Part shown: positions 18,721 through 29,145 of the stretch, piece after piece
Layout: the number at the start of each line of letters is the position of its first letter
Numbering within the stretch: the stretch's first letter is position 1
NCBI GenBank assembly: GCA_017302455.1
Contig: JAFLDO010000020.1
Span: 1-64,000 of the forward strand
DNA length: 64,000 nucleotides
Source: Accumulibacter sp.
GTDB taxonomy: Bacteria; Pseudomonadota; Gammaproteobacteria; Burkholderiales; Rhodocyclaceae
Direction: 5' to 3'
Notes under the pieces: model-generated
What the model saw: only the letters and a program-made list of their open reading frames with translations
Database searches by the model: none
What the model was told of the DNA's origin: nothing
Program-made: the position numbers and the translations under genes

Positions 18721-18798
18721 CGCGCGTGGCAGGCGATGCCGCTGGCCGTCCACGAGCAAGCCGCGCCGAGCCGACCGCAGCGGCAAGCGGACACGCAG

Positions 18799-19599
18799 TC
18801 AACCCGCTTTCGGTTTCCTGCCGGTCTTGAGGTTCTTCAGCATCAGGTAGGTCGCGCTGGGTGTCGAGGATGTTGCCGCGGATGCGTCCGTTGAGGTTTT
18901 CTACCTCCGCGATGCCCGCGAGTACGGTCGCAGCGTCCTCGTCGCTCCTCTTCTCGCTGAGTACCTGACGGCCGACTTCCCCAAGCCGTTTGTAGATACT
19001 CTCCAGCACATCAGCCGAGTACTCGACGTCAGCGCCGTAAAGGTCGAGGATGAGGTCCAGACAGCCGGAGGCGTAGCCGACCTGGCTGCGGGCGCGTTGC
19101 CCGGGCAGGCGGAATACCGGCAGATCCTCGTGGCGGTAGGTGAACAGAACAGACTGTCGATCGCTTGGCTGGGCATGCCGGCCAGTCGGCTGGCGACTTC
19201 CGCCACGTGCTTACGGTGCACCAGCGATTGGACGATCGGCTGGCGCACACCGTGCTGACTATGAAGCAGGCCTTCGTACAGCTTTTGCTTGCTCAACAAT
19301 TCCTGTAGGGCTCGCTGGGAAGTGATCATGACGTCTGGAACACAGTAGCGACCCGGTCCGAGCCTGGCGCTGTGGATCGGCAGGGAATCCAGCGTATCTT
19401 CATCGACGCCGGCGGCGGTACGTTCGGCAACGAGTTCCGAGGTGCGGCGCTGAGGATCGTCGGCGTGCGCCTGCGCCATCTGCAGCAGCGTAAAGTAGAA
19501 TTTGGCACGGTCGTTGGCGGCCAATGCTTCGTTGACCAGCGCCGGCAAGAGCAGCTTCGGCTCGCCGAGCGCGTCAATGATGCGCGTCTTGTCTGTCAT
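18799..19599 (-). pseudogene. Conserved-looking unknown gene broken by a 5-bp duplication and a second shift
   Basis: From the ATG at 19599 a good coding frame ([20 protein letters not shown]) runs to about 19152 and then turns into low-quality sequence. Skipping one copy of a tandem pentamer (GAACA twice at 19142-19151) restores a plausible frame: LFTYRHEDLPVFRLPGQRA, continuing through LESIYKRLGEVGRQVLSEKR to ENLNGRIRGNILDTQR. A second shift near 18855-18865 restores the original frame, ending YLMLKNLKTGRKPKAG and TGA at 18799-18801. The inferred intact product is about 265 aa, largely helical, soluble, with no domain I recognise. Confidence 0.65.
19142..19151. repeat. Tandem pentamer duplication (GAACA x2)
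   Basis: Two adjacent copies of GAACA on the plus strand (TGTTC on the coding strand) occupy the exact point where the reading frame of the unknown gene is lost. Removing one copy restores coding sequence, so the duplication is the likely inactivating mutation. Confidence 0.7.
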
Positions 19600-19783
19600 C
19601 TTTGGTCACCCGCGGGATCAGGCCGACATGGTGCGGCGGAAATGTGACAAGCGTATGTCGGCAACCCTGACGGAACTGCGGCGCGTGGCGAACGCGTACA
19701 AGCCTGACAGCAGTTTCCTTCCGCTGCCCGGACACCGTAGAATGGGCACCTTTCCTGCACGACCGGACCTCGGATGACCAGCA

Positions 19784-20350
19784 ATGTCCATCAAATCGGA
19801 TAAGTGGATCCGCCGCATGGCGGAACAGCACGGCATGATCGATCCCTTCGAACCACGCCAGGTGCGCGAGGTCGATGGTCGACGGATCGTCTCCTACGGC
19901 ACATCAAGCTACGGTTATGACATTCGCTGCTCGGACGACTTCAAGCTGTTCACCAATCTCAACTCGACGATCGTTGACCCGAAGAACTTCGACCCCAACT
20001 CTTTCGTCGAGGTGAAAGGCGATTTCTGCATCATTCCGCCCAACTCCTTTGCGTTGGCACGCACCGTCGAATACTTCCGTATTCCGCGCAGCGTGCTCAC
20101 CATCTGTCTCGGCAAGAGCACCTATGCCCGCTGCGGCATCATCGTCAATGTCACGCCCTTCGAACCCGAATGGGAAGGACACGTGACGCTGGAGTTCTCG
20201 AACACGACGCCGCTGCCGGCCAAGATCTACGCCCACGAAGGCATTGCGCAGGTCCTCTTCTTCGAATCCGACGAGGAATGCGAAACCTCGTACAAGGATC
20301 GTGGCGGTAAATACCAGGGTCAGCAGGGCGTTACGCTGCCGAAGATGTGA
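19784..20350 (+). CDS. dcd: dCTP deaminase
   Basis: Deaminates dCTP to dUTP, feeding dTMP synthesis. The 188-aa protein has the family start [13 protein letters not shown], the nucleotide-binding [10 protein letters not shown], and [20 protein letters not shown] containing the catalytic Glu. The C-terminal [18 protein letters not shown] closes over the triphosphate. TAGAAT at 19738-19743 may be a -10 element. It is followed 119 bp later by the Orn/Lys/Arg decarboxylase on the same strand. Confidence 0.97.
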   Translation: MSIKSDKWIRRMAEQHGMIDPFEPRQVREVDGRRIVSYGTSSYGYDIRCSDDFKLFTNLNSTIVDPKNFDPNSFVEVKGDFCIIPPNSFALARTVEYFRIPRSVLTICLGKSTYARCGIIVNVTPFEPEWEGHVTLEFSNTTPLPAKIYAHEGIAQVLFFESDEECETSYKDRGGKYQGQQGVTLPKM

Positions 20351-20469
20351 CCCATGTGCGACGACAGGAGCACCGCACGGCGACCGGCCGGCCAATCGCC
20401 ACCGCTGCCGGACGTGTGGCACGGCTCCTGCTTCTGTCCCCTCACTCTTGATCTGGTACTGGATTCCCC

Positions 20470-22707
20470 ATGCATTTCGATTTCCCGATAATCATCATCG
20501 ACAAGGACTATCGTTCGGAGAACAGCGGCGGGCTGGGTGTCCGGGCGCTGGCCAAAGCCATCGAGAAAAAGGGCTTTGACGTCTTCGGAGTCACAAGTTA
20601 CGGCGACATGACGTCGTTTGCGCAGCAACAGAGCCGCGCATCGGCCTTCATCCTGTCGATCGACGACGAGGACTTCCGGGACGGCAAGGGCGAGGGGACG
20701 ATCGCCGGCCTGCGCGCCTTCGTCAAGGAGATTCGCTGCCGCAACGAGGACATCCCGATCTTCCTGTACGGCGAGACGCGCACCTCGCGCCACATCCCGA
20801 ACGATGTGCTGCGCGAGTTGCACGGTTTCATCCACATGTTCGAGGACACCGCCGAATTCATCGGCCGCTACGTGATACGCGAAGCCAAGGCCTATCTGGA
20901 AACCCTGGCGCCTCCCTTCTTCCGCGCGCTGACGCACTATGCCGAGGATGGCTCGTATTCCTGGCACTGCCCGGGTCACTCCGGTGGCGTCGCTTTCCTG
21001 AAGAGCCCGGTCGGGCGCATGTTCCACCAGTTCTTCGGCGAGAACATGCTGCGCGCGGACGTCTGCAATGCAGTCGAGGAACTCGGGCAGTTGCTCGACC
21101 ACACCGGACCGGTGGCCGCCTCGGAGCGCAACGCGGCGCGCATCTTCAATGCCGATCACCTCTTCTTCGTCACCAACGGCACGTCGACGTCGAACAAGAT
21201 CGTCTGGCATTCGACCGTCGCGCCGGGTGACGTGGTCATCGTCGATCGCAACTGCCACAAGTCGGTGCTCCACTCGATCATGATGACCGGCGCCATACCG
21301 GTGTTCCTGATGCCGACGCGAAACCACTACGGAATCATCGGCCCGATCCCGAAGGAAGAATTCCGCTGGGAGAACATTCAGAAGAAGATCGCCGCGCACC
21401 CGTTCGCCCGCGCGGTGAAGGCAAAACCACGCGTCCTCACCATCACCCAGAGCACCTACGACGGCATTCTTTACAACGTCGAGGAGATCAAGGAAATGCT
21501 CGACGGCGCGATCGATACGCTGCACTTCGACGAGGCCTGGTTGCCGCACGCCGCCTTTCATGACTTTTATGGCGATTACCACGCCATCGGTGCGGATCGT
21601 CCGCGCTGCAAGGACGCCATGATCTTCTCGACGCAGTCGACGCACAAACTGCTGGCCGGCCTGTCGCAGGCGTCACAGATCCTGGTTCAGGACTCCGAAG
21701 GGCGAAAACTCGATCGCGATGTCTTCAACGAGGCTTACCTGATGCATACCTCGACGTCACCGCAATACGCGATCATCGCCTCCTGCGACGTCGCCGCAGC
21801 GATGATGGAAGCCCCGGGAGGCACGGCGCTGGTCGAGGAGTCGATTGCCGAAGCGCTCAACTTCCGCAGCACGATGCGCAAGGTCGACAAGGAGTGGGGC
21901 ACCGACTGGTGGTTCAAGGTCTGGGGGCCGGACGATCTCTCGGGAGAGACGATCGAAGACCGCGCCGCATGGATCCTCAAGCCCGGCGAGCGCTGGCACG
22001 GCTTTGGCATGCTCGCCGAAGGCTTCAACATGCTCGACCCTATCAAGGCGACGATCATCACCCCGGGGCTCGATGTCGACGGCGAATTCTCCGACTGGGG
22101 AATTCCCGCGGCGATCGTCACCAAGTATCTGGCCGAGCACGGAATCATCGTCGAGAAATGTGGGCTTTATTCGTTCTTCATCATGTTCACCATCGGCATC
22201 ACCAAGGGCCGCTGGAATACGATGGTCACCGAACTGCAGCAGTTCAAGGATGGCTACGATCAGAACCTGCCGCTGTGGAAGGTCATGCCGGAATTCCTCG
22301 CGAAGAATCCGCGCTACGAGCGACTGGGGCTCAAGGACCTGTGCAACCAGATCCACGGCATCTATGCCGCCAACGACGTCGCGCACCTGACCACCCGGAT
22401 GTATCTCTCCGACATGGAACCGGCGATGAAGCCAACCGACGCCTTTGCCCAGATGGCGCACCGGGAGATCGACCGGGTCCCCATCGACGACCTCGAAGGG
22501 CGGATCACCAGTACGCTGCTGACCCCCTATCCGCCGGGAATCCCCTTGTTGATTCCTGGTGAGCGCTTCAACGCGACGATCGTTCGCTACCTGCAGTTTG
22601 CCCGCGATTTCAACGAACGGTTCCCGGGCTTCGAAACCGACGTTCACGGCCTGGTGAAGGCGATCGTCGACGGCAAGGCGGTCTACTCCGTGGACTGCGT
22701 TCGCTGA
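20470..22707 (+). CDS. Orn/Lys/Arg-type decarboxylase (large PLP enzyme)
   Basis: A 745-aa fold-type I PLP decarboxylase of the inducible LdcI/AdiA/SpeF class. The N-terminal receiver-like wing domain spans about residues 1-130. The PLP fold includes CPGHSGGVAF, HFDEAWLPHAAFHDFY and the Schiff-base lysine in FSTQSTHKLLAGLSQAS. The C-terminal block LTPYPPGIPLLIPGERF is conserved. Sequence alone does not settle whether arginine, lysine or ornithine is the substrate. The product would be a polyamine (agmatine, cadaverine or putrescine), used in acid resistance or polyamine supply. No matching antiporter gene is adjacent. Confidence 0.93.
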   Translation: MHFDFPIIIIDKDYRSENSGGLGVRALAKAIEKKGFDVFGVTSYGDMTSFAQQQSRASAFILSIDDEDFRDGKGEGTIAGLRAFVKEIRCRNEDIPIFLYGETRTSRHIPNDVLRELHGFIHMFEDTAEFIGRYVIREAKAYLETLAPPFFRALTHYAEDGSYSWHCPGHSGGVAFLKSPVGRMFHQFFGENMLRADVCNAVEELGQLLDHTGPVAASERNAARIFNADHLFFVTNGTSTSNKIVWHSTVAPGDVVIVDRNCHKSVLHSIMMTGAIPVFLMPTRNHYGIIGPIPKEEFRWENIQKKIAAHPFARAVKAKPRVLTITQSTYDGILYNVEEIKEMLDGAIDTLHFDEAWLPHAAFHDFYGDYHAIGADRPRCKDAMIFSTQSTHKLLAGLSQASQILVQDSEGRKLDRDVFNEAYLMHTSTSPQYAIIASCDVAAAMMEAPGGTALVEESIAEALNFRSTMRKVDKEWGTDWWFKVWGPDDLSGETIEDRAAWILKPGERWHGFGMLAEGFNMLDPIKATIITPGLDVDGEFSDWGIPAAIVTKYLAEHGIIVEKCGLYSFFIMFTIGITKGRWNTMVTELQQFKDGYDQNLPLWKVMPEFLAKNPRYERLGLKDLCNQIHGIYAANDVAHLTTRMYLSDMEPAMKPTDAFAQMAHREIDRVPIDDLEGRITSTLLTPYPPGIPLLIPGERFNATIVRYLQFARDFNERFPGFETDVHGLVKAIVDGKAVYSVDCVR

Positions 22708-22867
22708 CACGGGCGCAATCCACGGTCAACGGAAGGATCCCGGCCGGTTCCTGAAAGCGCCTGATTCCCCGACCCCAACGGAAGCGTCTGTTGCAGCACT
22801 GCGCCGTTGCCCAAACTCCGCGGCAGTGAAGCTTGGGCGACGCCCCCCGGGCTCCTTCGAGCAACGA

Positions 22868-24310
22868 TCATGAGGAGCGTGGCCCGACGTCCGGCGCTGG
22901 GCTGGCATCCGGCGCTGAAGAGTTTTCAACCAGGCGGATGACCCCGTCCTCGCCGACTGCCGTGTCTTCAAACCTCAGCAGGGTGATCCGGTGATTGTCC
23001 ATCTCGAGCACCGTCAGTTGGCCACCTTCCAGTTTCACCGTGTCCCCGACTTTCGGGACGCTGCCGAGCTTTTTGTAGAACAATCCGGCGAGGGTGACGT
23101 AGTCGTCGTCGGTCGGGAAGGGGAAGTCGATCAGCGTTTCGAGATCGGAGACGCGCATCGAGGCGTCGATCTCGTACTGGCTGCCGACCAGTTTCTTGAC
23201 ACGCCGCGCCTGGCGCGTGAACTCGTCCTCGTATTCGCCGACGATCTCCTCGAGGATGTCCTCGAGCGTGATTATTCCTTCGGTACCGCCGTACTCGTCG
23301 ATGACGATCGCCATCTGTTGCCGGGTATGCTTGAATTCCTTGAGCAGGTCGCTCAGCGACTTGCTGTTCGGGACGATGAACGGCGCCTGTGCGAACTCGC
23401 CAACGGGGCGCCGGCTCACCTCTTCGAGCGTCTGGCCGCTGCTTTCCGCCATCACGGTCAGCAACTCCTTGATCGCGACGACCCCGGTGATGCGGTCGAG
23501 GCTCTTGTCACAGACCGGAAAGCGGGCATGCGGCACGTCGCGGAAGACCCGTAGCGCATCGGCCAGCGTGTCTTCCTGAGTCAGGGCTCGGATACGCGTC
23601 CGCGGGACCATTGCCTCGCGCACCGTGTGCTCATCGAGTTTGAACACCCCCCGAATCATCTGTGTTTCCTCGGGGTCCAGCGTGCCGTCCTTCTCGCTCG
23701 CCGAGAGGATCATGCGGATTTCCTCGACCGACATGGTGAAGTGGCTTTCCCCATGGCCTCGCAGATCCTTTTGCCCGAAGATCCAGAGCAGACCGTTCGA
23801 AGACAGCTTCATGATGTAGATCAATGGCTTGAACGTGAGGTACATGAAGTTGATGATCCAGCCGACGGCCATGCTCAACTGCTCGGCCTTGTGGAAGGCG
23901 AGAACCTTGGGCGCCAGTTCGCCGGCCACCACATGCAGGAAGGAAATGACGATGAAGGCGAAGACGTAGGACACGGTATGCGCTGTCTTGAGCAGGGCCG
24001 CGCTGTCGCCGAACATCGAAAAAATCGTGACGAAGGTCGGATCGGTCAGTGTGCTGATCGTCTCCATGCCGACGGCACCGAGACCGAGGGAGACCAGCGT
24101 GATGCCCACCTGGGTCACCGAGTAGAAGCGCTCCGGCTCGTTGTGCAGCATCTCCACGCGCGCCGCCCGCTTGTCGCCCTCCTCCGCCAATTGCCTGATC
24201 CGACTGCGCCGGGCCGATGAGATGGCGATCTCCGAGCCGACGAAAAAGGCATTGCCGGCCACGAAAACCAGGATCAGGACCAGGTTCATGTAAAGACTCA
24301 TTTGTTCCAT
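22868..24310 (-). CDS. CorC/HlyC-type DUF21-CBS membrane protein
   Basis: A 480-aa integral membrane protein with an N-terminal DUF21/CNNM domain of three to four helices (about 1-190; starts [20 protein letters not shown]), a CBS-domain pair (about 210-330; [14 protein letters not shown] and [18 protein letters not shown]) and a C-terminal CorC_HlyC domain (from about 350; [20 protein letters not shown]). Family members are linked to Mg/Co efflux; the old 'hemolysin' label is not functional evidence. The ATG at 24310 has GGAGGAG nine bases upstream, which fixes the start. Confidence 0.92.
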   Translation of the reverse strand: MEQMSLYMNLVLILVFVAGNAFFVGSEIAISSARRSRIRQLAEEGDKRAARVEMLHNEPERFYSVTQVGITLVSLGLGAVGMETISTLTDPTFVTIFSMFGDSAALLKTAHTVSYVFAFIVISFLHVVAGELAPKVLAFHKAEQLSMAVGWIINFMYLTFKPLIYIMKLSSNGLLWIFGQKDLRGHGESHFTMSVEEIRMILSASEKDGTLDPEETQMIRGVFKLDEHTVREAMVPRTRIRALTQEDTLADALRVFRDVPHARFPVCDKSLDRITGVVAIKELLTVMAESSGQTLEEVSRRPVGEFAQAPFIVPNSKSLSDLLKEFKHTRQQMAIVIDEYGGTEGIITLEDILEEIVGEYEDEFTRQARRVKKLVGSQYEIDASMRVSDLETLIDFPFPTDDDYVTLAGLFYKKLGSVPKVGDTVKLEGGQLTVLEMDNHRITLLRFEDTAVGEDGVIRLVENSSAPDASPAPDVGPRSS

Positions 24311-24620
24311 TTTTCAGTACTCCTCCGGTGTCTTCGGCGACTGCAAGAGCATGGGTGCTGCTCGGTTTCACCGCGTGCGAACGACTGGACGCCCCCCGAC
24401 GTGGCCCAGCACTCAGCATACTTCTTGCTTTTCTACGAGGTTTGGACTCCGTTTGCGCCGTTGCGCGCGAATCATACGCCATTTATGCCCAAACTCTAGG
24501 GCCTCGGACAACCGTTCGCTAGCCACCAGCACCAGCCACCGGCTGCTGCCACCGCTGCGCCGGCAGCCCCGCCGACGGCATTGCGGTAGAATGCCGGCTT
24601 TGCCACGCAGGAAAAGCGCC
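24311..24620. other. Divergent intergenic region between the CorC-like gene and hisG
   Basis: This 310-bp stretch separates two divergent genes and must hold promoters for both. It contains an AT-richer core (about 24415-24505) and a TAGAAT hexamer at 24587-24592, 28 bases before the hisG start, that could be a -10. No convincing -35 is visible and no leader-peptide histidine run was found, so attenuation of the his operon is not supported. Confidence 0.4.
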
Positions 24621-25265
24621 GTGAACGGCATCACCATCGCTCTCTCGAAGGGCCGGATTTTCGAGGAAACCATGCCGCTGCTGGCGGCAGCGGGAATCAC
24701 GCCGCTCGAAGATCCCGAGACCTCGCGGCGGCTGATCATCCCGACCAACCGTGACGATGTGCGTGTCGTCATCGTCCGCGCCACCGACGCACCGACCTAC
24801 GTCCAATATGGCGCCGCCGATCTCGGCGTCGCCGGCAAGGACATTCTGCTCGAACATGGCAGCGACGGCCTCTACCAGCCGATCGACCTGAACATCGCCA
24901 AGTGCCGGATGATGGTCGCCGTCCCTGCCGGTTTCGACTACGCCCACGCCGTACGCCAGGGTGCACGCCTGAAGATTGCCAGCAAGTACGTCAATATCGC
25001 GCGCGAACACTTCGCCGCCAAGGGGGTGCATGTCGACCTGATCAAGCTCTATGGCTCGATGGAACTGGCGCCGCTGGCCGGTCTCGCTGACGCGATCGTC
25101 GATCTGGTGTCCACCGGCAGCACGCTGAAAGCCAACAACCTGATCGCCGTCGAGCACATCATGGACATCTCCTCGCGCCTGATCGTCAATCAGGCGGCGC
25201 TGAAACTGAAACGCGAGCTTCTCGTGCCGATTCTCGACGCCATTGCCGGCGTGGTGGAGCGATGA
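24621..25265 (+). CDS. hisG: ATP phosphoribosyltransferase, short form
   Basis: First step of histidine biosynthesis, joining ATP and PRPP. The GTG at 24621 gives 214 aa ([18 protein letters not shown]), the length of the short HisG form that lacks the C-terminal regulatory domain and works with HisZ. Conserved PRPP-loop sequence [20 protein letters not shown] is present. No hisZ lies in this window, so it should be elsewhere in the genome. The stop overlaps the hisD ATG. Confidence 0.96.
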   Translation: MNGITIALSKGRIFEETMPLLAAAGITPLEDPETSRRLIIPTNRDDVRVVIVRATDAPTYVQYGAADLGVAGKDILLEHGSDGLYQPIDLNIAKCRMMVAVPAGFDYAHAVRQGARLKIASKYVNIAREHFAAKGVHVDLIKLYGSMELAPLAGLADAIVDLVSTGSTLKANNLIAVEHIMDISSRLIVNQAALKLKRELLVPILDAIAGVVER

Positions 25266-26575
25266 TCAACATCAAGCGCCTGACCACGAGCGACGCCGAT
25301 TTCGGCGCGCGCCTCGATGCCCTGCTGGCCTTCGAGTCTGCGCAGGACGCATCCGTCGAACAGACGGTCGCCGCCATCCTGGCGGACGTGAAGACACGCG
25401 GCGACGCCGCACTCATCGAGTACACCAGGCGTTTCGACGGCCTGCGTGCGACTTCGATGGCCGAACTGGAACTCTCGCAGAACGAACTGCAGGCGGCACT
25501 CGCCGGTCTGCCGGCAGACCAGCGGCAGGCACTCGAAGCCGCCGCCGAACGCGTGCGCAGCTACCACGAACGGCAAACGCTGGAGAGCTGGCAATATGTG
25601 GATGACGGTGCAGACGCGTGTGGGACGCTGCTTGGCCAGAAAGTGACGCCGCTCGACCGCGTCGGCCTCTATGTGCCCGGTGGCAAGGCGTCTTACCCGT
25701 CGTCGGTGCTGATGAACGCGATTCCTGCGCGCGTCGCCGGCGTCGCCGAACTGATCATGGTCGTGCCGACACCGGCCGGCGAGCACAACCCGCTGGTCCT
25801 CGCCGCTGCCGCGCTCGCCGGCGTCGATCGCGTGTTTACCATCGGCGGAGCACAGGCGGTCGCGGCGCTGGCCTACGGCACGCAGACGGTTCCCCAGGTG
25901 GACAAGATTGTTGGTCCGGGCAACGCCTACGTTGCCGCCGCCAAGCGCCGCGTCTTCGGCGTCGTCGGCATCGACATGGTCGCCGGCCCGTCGGAGATCC
26001 TCGTCATCTGCGACGGCCATACCGAGCCCGACTGGGTGGCCATGGATCTGTTCTCGCAGGCCGAGCACGACGAACTCGCGCAGTCTATCCTGATCTGTCC
26101 GGACGCTGTCTATATCGAGCGCGTCGCCGCATCCCTGGAGAAACTGTTGCCGACGATGCCGCGCCAGCAGGTGATTCGTGCCGCGCTGGAGAACCGCGGC
26201 GCGCTGATCGAGGTGCGCGACCTCGACGAAGCGTGCCGCATCGCCAACCGCATCGCCCCCGAACACCTCGAGCTGTCGCTGGCCGATGCCGACGCCTGGG
26301 TAGCGAAAATCCGCCACGCTGGCGCGATCTTCATCGGCCGCTATACCTCGGAGTCGCTCGGCGACTACTGCGCCGGGCCCAACCACGTCCTGCCGACCTC
26401 TGGCAGCGCCCGCTTCTCGTCACCGCTCGGGGTCTATGACTTCCAGAAACGGACCAGCCTGATCCGCGTCTCGCCGGCGGGTTCCCGGATCCTCGGCCGC
26501 ATCGCGGCGACGCTGGCGCATGGCGAGGGCCTGCCGGCACACGCCCGCTCGGCCGAGTATCGCGTCGACGGCTGA
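25262..26575 (+). CDS. hisD: Histidinol dehydrogenase
   Basis: NAD- and Zn-dependent enzyme carrying out the last two oxidations to histidine. The 437-aa product contains [39 protein letters not shown] (NAD binding), [21 protein letters not shown] (zinc/catalytic His) and the C-terminal [19 protein letters not shown]. It overlaps hisG by 4 bp. It ends 23 bp from the stop of hisC, which runs in the opposite direction, so the promoter-proximal his transcript probably ends around here. Confidence 0.97.
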   Translation: MINIKRLTTSDADFGARLDALLAFESAQDASVEQTVAAILADVKTRGDAALIEYTRRFDGLRATSMAELELSQNELQAALAGLPADQRQALEAAAERVRSYHERQTLESWQYVDDGADACGTLLGQKVTPLDRVGLYVPGGKASYPSSVLMNAIPARVAGVAELIMVVPTPAGEHNPLVLAAAALAGVDRVFTIGGAQAVAALAYGTQTVPQVDKIVGPGNAYVAAAKRRVFGVVGIDMVAGPSEILVICDGHTEPDWVAMDLFSQAEHDELAQSILICPDAVYIERVAASLEKLLPTMPRQQVIRAALENRGALIEVRDLDEACRIANRIAPEHLELSLADADAWVAKIRHAGAIFIGRYTSESLGDYCAGPNHVLPTSGSARFSSPLGVYDFQKRTSLIRVSPAGSRILGRIAATLAHGEGLPAHARSAEYRVDG

Positions 26576-26598
26576 AGCCTGAAACCTGCACTCGCCGA

Positions 26599-27687
26599 TC
26601 AGTTCAGGATCTCGCGCAACGCCACGATCAGGAGTTCGCATTGCGCATCGGTGCCGATGGTGATGCGCAAGTGCTGGTCGATGCGCGGCAGCCGGAAATG
26701 GCGAACGATGATGCCGCGCTGACGCAGAGCGGCGGCGAGGTCGCCGGCGTCACGCTGCGGATGACGAACGAAGATGAAGTTGGCGGCCGACGGCAGAACC
26801 TCGAAAGCGAGCGACCGCAGCGCCAGACACAGCGTCTCGCGACTGTGTATCACCGCCTGCCGCGTCGTTTCGAAATGTCTTTCGTCAGCCAGAGCGGCGA
26901 CGGCGCCGGCGATTGCCAGGCGGTCGAGGGGATATGAGTTGAAGCTGTTCTTGACACGCTCGAGCGCCTCGATCAGGTCAGGGTGGCCAACCGCGTAGCC
27001 GACACGCAAGCCGGCCAGCGAACGCGACTTGGACAGTGTGTGCACCACCAGCAGGTTCGGATGGCGATTGACCAGCGCTATCGCCGAGTCGGTGCCAAAG
27101 TCGCCACCGAAGTCTATGTAGGCCTCATCGACGACGACGACCGACTGGCTATGCACGGCGAGCAGGCGCTCGATCGACGCGAGGGGCAACAGACAACCGG
27201 TGGGCGCATTCGGATTCGCGAAGATGATGCCGCCGTTCGCGCCGGCGTAGTCGTCGACCTGGAGCGCGAAATTCTCGTCGAGCGGCACCGCCGTCCAGGC
27301 GACGTCGTACAAACCACAATAGACCGGGTAGAAGCTGTACGTGATGTCGGGAAAGAGAATCGGCAGTTCGTGCCTGAGCAGGGCGATGAAGACGTGCGCC
27401 AGCACCTCGTCGGAACCGTTGCCGACGAAAACCTGCTGCGGCGTGATGCCGAACCCGGCGAAGCGCGCAGCAATCGCCTCCTTGAGGCGGTCGGCATTCG
27501 GATCCGGGTAAAGCCGCAGCGCCTGGCCACCGTTCGCCAGTTCATCGGCAATCGCCGCGACGACCCGCGGTGACGGTGGATAAGGATTTTCGTTGGTGTT
27601 GAGTTTCACCAGATTCGGCAGCTTCGGCTGTTCGCCAGGGACATAAGGCGTCAGGCGGTGGACGAGGGAACTCCAGTATCGGCTCAT
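26599..27687 (-). CDS. hisC: Histidinol-phosphate aminotransferase, inverted within the his cluster
   Basis: PLP enzyme converting imidazole-acetol phosphate to histidinol phosphate. The start at 27687 gives 362 aa ([20 protein letters not shown]). Motifs include [48 protein letters not shown] and the PLP lysine in [17 protein letters not shown]. It lies in its usual map position between hisD and hisB but on the opposite strand to every other his gene here, convergent with hisD and divergent from hisB. Confidence 0.95.
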   Translation of the reverse strand: MSRYWSSLVHRLTPYVPGEQPKLPNLVKLNTNENPYPPSPRVVAAIADELANGGQALRLYPDPNADRLKEAIAARFAGFGITPQQVFVGNGSDEVLAHVFIALLRHELPILFPDITYSFYPVYCGLYDVAWTAVPLDENFALQVDDYAGANGGIIFANPNAPTGCLLPLASIERLLAVHSQSVVVVDEAYIDFGGDFGTDSAIALVNRHPNLLVVHTLSKSRSLAGLRVGYAVGHPDLIEALERVKNSFNSYPLDRLAIAGAVAALADERHFETTRQAVIHSRETLCLALRSLAFEVLPSAANFIFVRHPQRDAGDLAAALRQRGIIVRHFRLPRIDQHLRITIGTDAQCELLIVALREILN

Positions 27688-27829
27688 GAAAGGCGGCTCA
27701 GGTGGGGTGCACGGGAAGCACGAGATGGTATCATGCGCGTTCGTCGGCCCGCGCGCTGCTGCCCCCGTCATCACAGCCCCCGGCCGAAGCTTTTCCAGAC
27801 CCGACACGCCACCCTGCGATGGACTCTCG

Positions 27830-28417
27830 ATGCGGCAAGCAGAAGTTTCCAGGAACACGCTAGAAACCCGGATCACCGTTCGTCTCGATGTCGATGGCAG
27901 CGGTCGGTGCCGTCTTGCCACCGGCGTACCCTTCCTCGACCACATGCTGGAACAGGTTGCACGGCACGGACTGATCGACCTGGACGTCGAAGCCAGCGGT
28001 GACCTGCACATCGACGCGCACCACACGGTGGAAGACATCGGCATCACCCTTGGGCAGGCACTGGCACGCGCACTCGGCGACAAGCAGGGACTGCGTCGCT
28101 ACGGGCACGCCTATGTGCCTCTCGACGAGGCCTTGTCGCGTGTGGTCGTGGACCTCTCGGGGCGGCCAGGCCTCGACTTTCATGTCAATTTCACGCGCGC
28201 GATGATCGGTGCCTTCGATGTCGACCTGGTGCACGAGTTCTTCCAGGGTCTTGTCAATCACGCGCTGTTGACCCTGCACATCGACAATCTGCGCGGCGAC
28301 AACGCCCACCACCAGGCGGAGACGGTGTTCAAGGCTTTCGGTCGCGCCCTGCGCATGGCGGTGGAGCCGGATGCACGCGCCGCCGGCAGCATCCCATCGA
28401 CCAAGGGCTCTCTCTGA
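27830..28417 (+). CDS. hisB: Imidazoleglycerol-phosphate dehydratase
   Basis: Monofunctional Mn-dependent dehydratase of histidine synthesis. The start at 27830 gives 195 aa. The two metal-binding blocks are present: [17 protein letters not shown] with [14 protein letters not shown], and the C-terminal [18 protein letters not shown], plus PSTKGSL at the end. No fused phosphatase domain. The 142-bp gap from divergent hisC holds TATCAT (about 27730) that may be a -10 for a second his promoter. Its stop overlaps hisH. Confidence 0.96.
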   Translation: MRQAEVSRNTLETRITVRLDVDGSGRCRLATGVPFLDHMLEQVARHGLIDLDVEASGDLHIDAHHTVEDIGITLGQALARALGDKQGLRRYGHAYVPLDEALSRVVVDLSGRPGLDFHVNFTRAMIGAFDVDLVHEFFQGLVNHALLTLHIDNLRGDNAHHQAETVFKAFGRALRMAVEPDARAAGSIPSTKGSL

Positions 28418-29076
28418 TGTCGACAAGCGGGGCGGCGAACGCGGCTATCGTCGTCGTCGATTACGGCATGGGCAACCTGCGTTCCGTCTGGCAGGCGCTC
28501 GTGCGTGTAGCCCCTGACCGCCAGGTACTTGTCTCGGCCGATCCGGCCGTGGTCGCCAGTGCAGAACGAGTCGTCTTCCCGGGCCAGGGGGCGATGCCCG
28601 ACTGCATGCACGAGATCGAGGCGCGCGGCCTGCGCGCAGCCGTCCTCGAAGCGGCGAGAAACAAGCCATTCCTCGGCATCTGCATCGGCCAGCAAATGCT
28701 CTTCGAGCACAGCGAAGAGGGCGATGTGACCGGGCTGGGAGTGATCGAGGGTGATGTCCGCCGCTTCCCGGCGGCACGGATGGTCGACGACGCCGGAAAC
28801 CGGCTCAAGGTGCCGCACATGGGCTGGAACGAGGTGCGGCAAACACGCGGGCACCCCTTGTGGAAGGGCATAGCCGACGGCAGCCGCTTCTATTTCGTGC
28901 ACAGCTATTTCGTCGCCCCGGTCGACGCATCCTGCGTCGTCGGCACGACGGATTATGGCCTCCCCTTTACCAGTGCGGTGGCGCGGGATAATATCTTCGC
29001 CATTCAGTGCCACCCGGAGAAAAGCGCCCTGGCCGGGCTTGCCATGCTGGGCAACTTTGTCGCCTGGAAACCGTGA
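28417..29076 (+). CDS. hisH: Imidazole glycerol phosphate synthase subunit HisH
   Basis: Glutaminase subunit that supplies ammonia to HisF. The 219-aa class I amidotransferase has VVDYGMGNLRSVW at the start, the oxyanion/nucleophile block FLGICIGQQMLFE containing the catalytic Cys, and IFAIQCHPEKSA carrying the His-x-Glu dyad. ATG overlaps the hisB stop (TGATG), implying translational coupling. Confidence 0.97.
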   Translation: MSTSGAANAAIVVVDYGMGNLRSVWQALVRVAPDRQVLVSADPAVVASAERVVFPGQGAMPDCMHEIEARGLRAAVLEAARNKPFLGICIGQQMLFEHSEEGDVTGLGVIEGDVRRFPAARMVDDAGNRLKVPHMGWNEVRQTRGHPLWKGIADGSRFYFVHSYFVAPVDASCVVGTTDYGLPFTSAVARDNIFAIQCHPEKSALAGLAMLGNFVAWKP

Positions 29077-29091
29077 TCGACCACCCGAGTC

Positions 29092-29117
29092 CTGATCGTT
29101 TCATTCTGATCGTTTCA
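29092..29117. repeat. Short direct repeat between hisH and hisA
   Basis: CTGATCGTTTCA occurs at 29092-29103 and again at 29106-29117, a 14-bp period with 12 identical bases, in the 69-bp gap before hisA. It looks like a simple slippage duplication; no function is evident. Confidence 0.6.
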
Positions 29118-29145
29118 ATTTCTCACTTCTGCCTTCGCCTCCAAC

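Noticed and set aside
20320-21645. A 441-codon minus-strand frame opposite the Orn/Lys/Arg decarboxylase
   Set aside because: Composition (Val/Arg/Asp/His-rich) is that of an antisense shadow of the decarboxylase; no recognisable domain.
24311-24620. Histidine attenuator leader peptide before hisG
   Set aside because: No run of His codons or alternative stem set is visible upstream of the hisG start.
29092-29117. CRISPR-like repeat between hisH and hisA
   Set aside because: Only two 12-bp copies with a 2-bp spacer; a slippage duplication, not an array.
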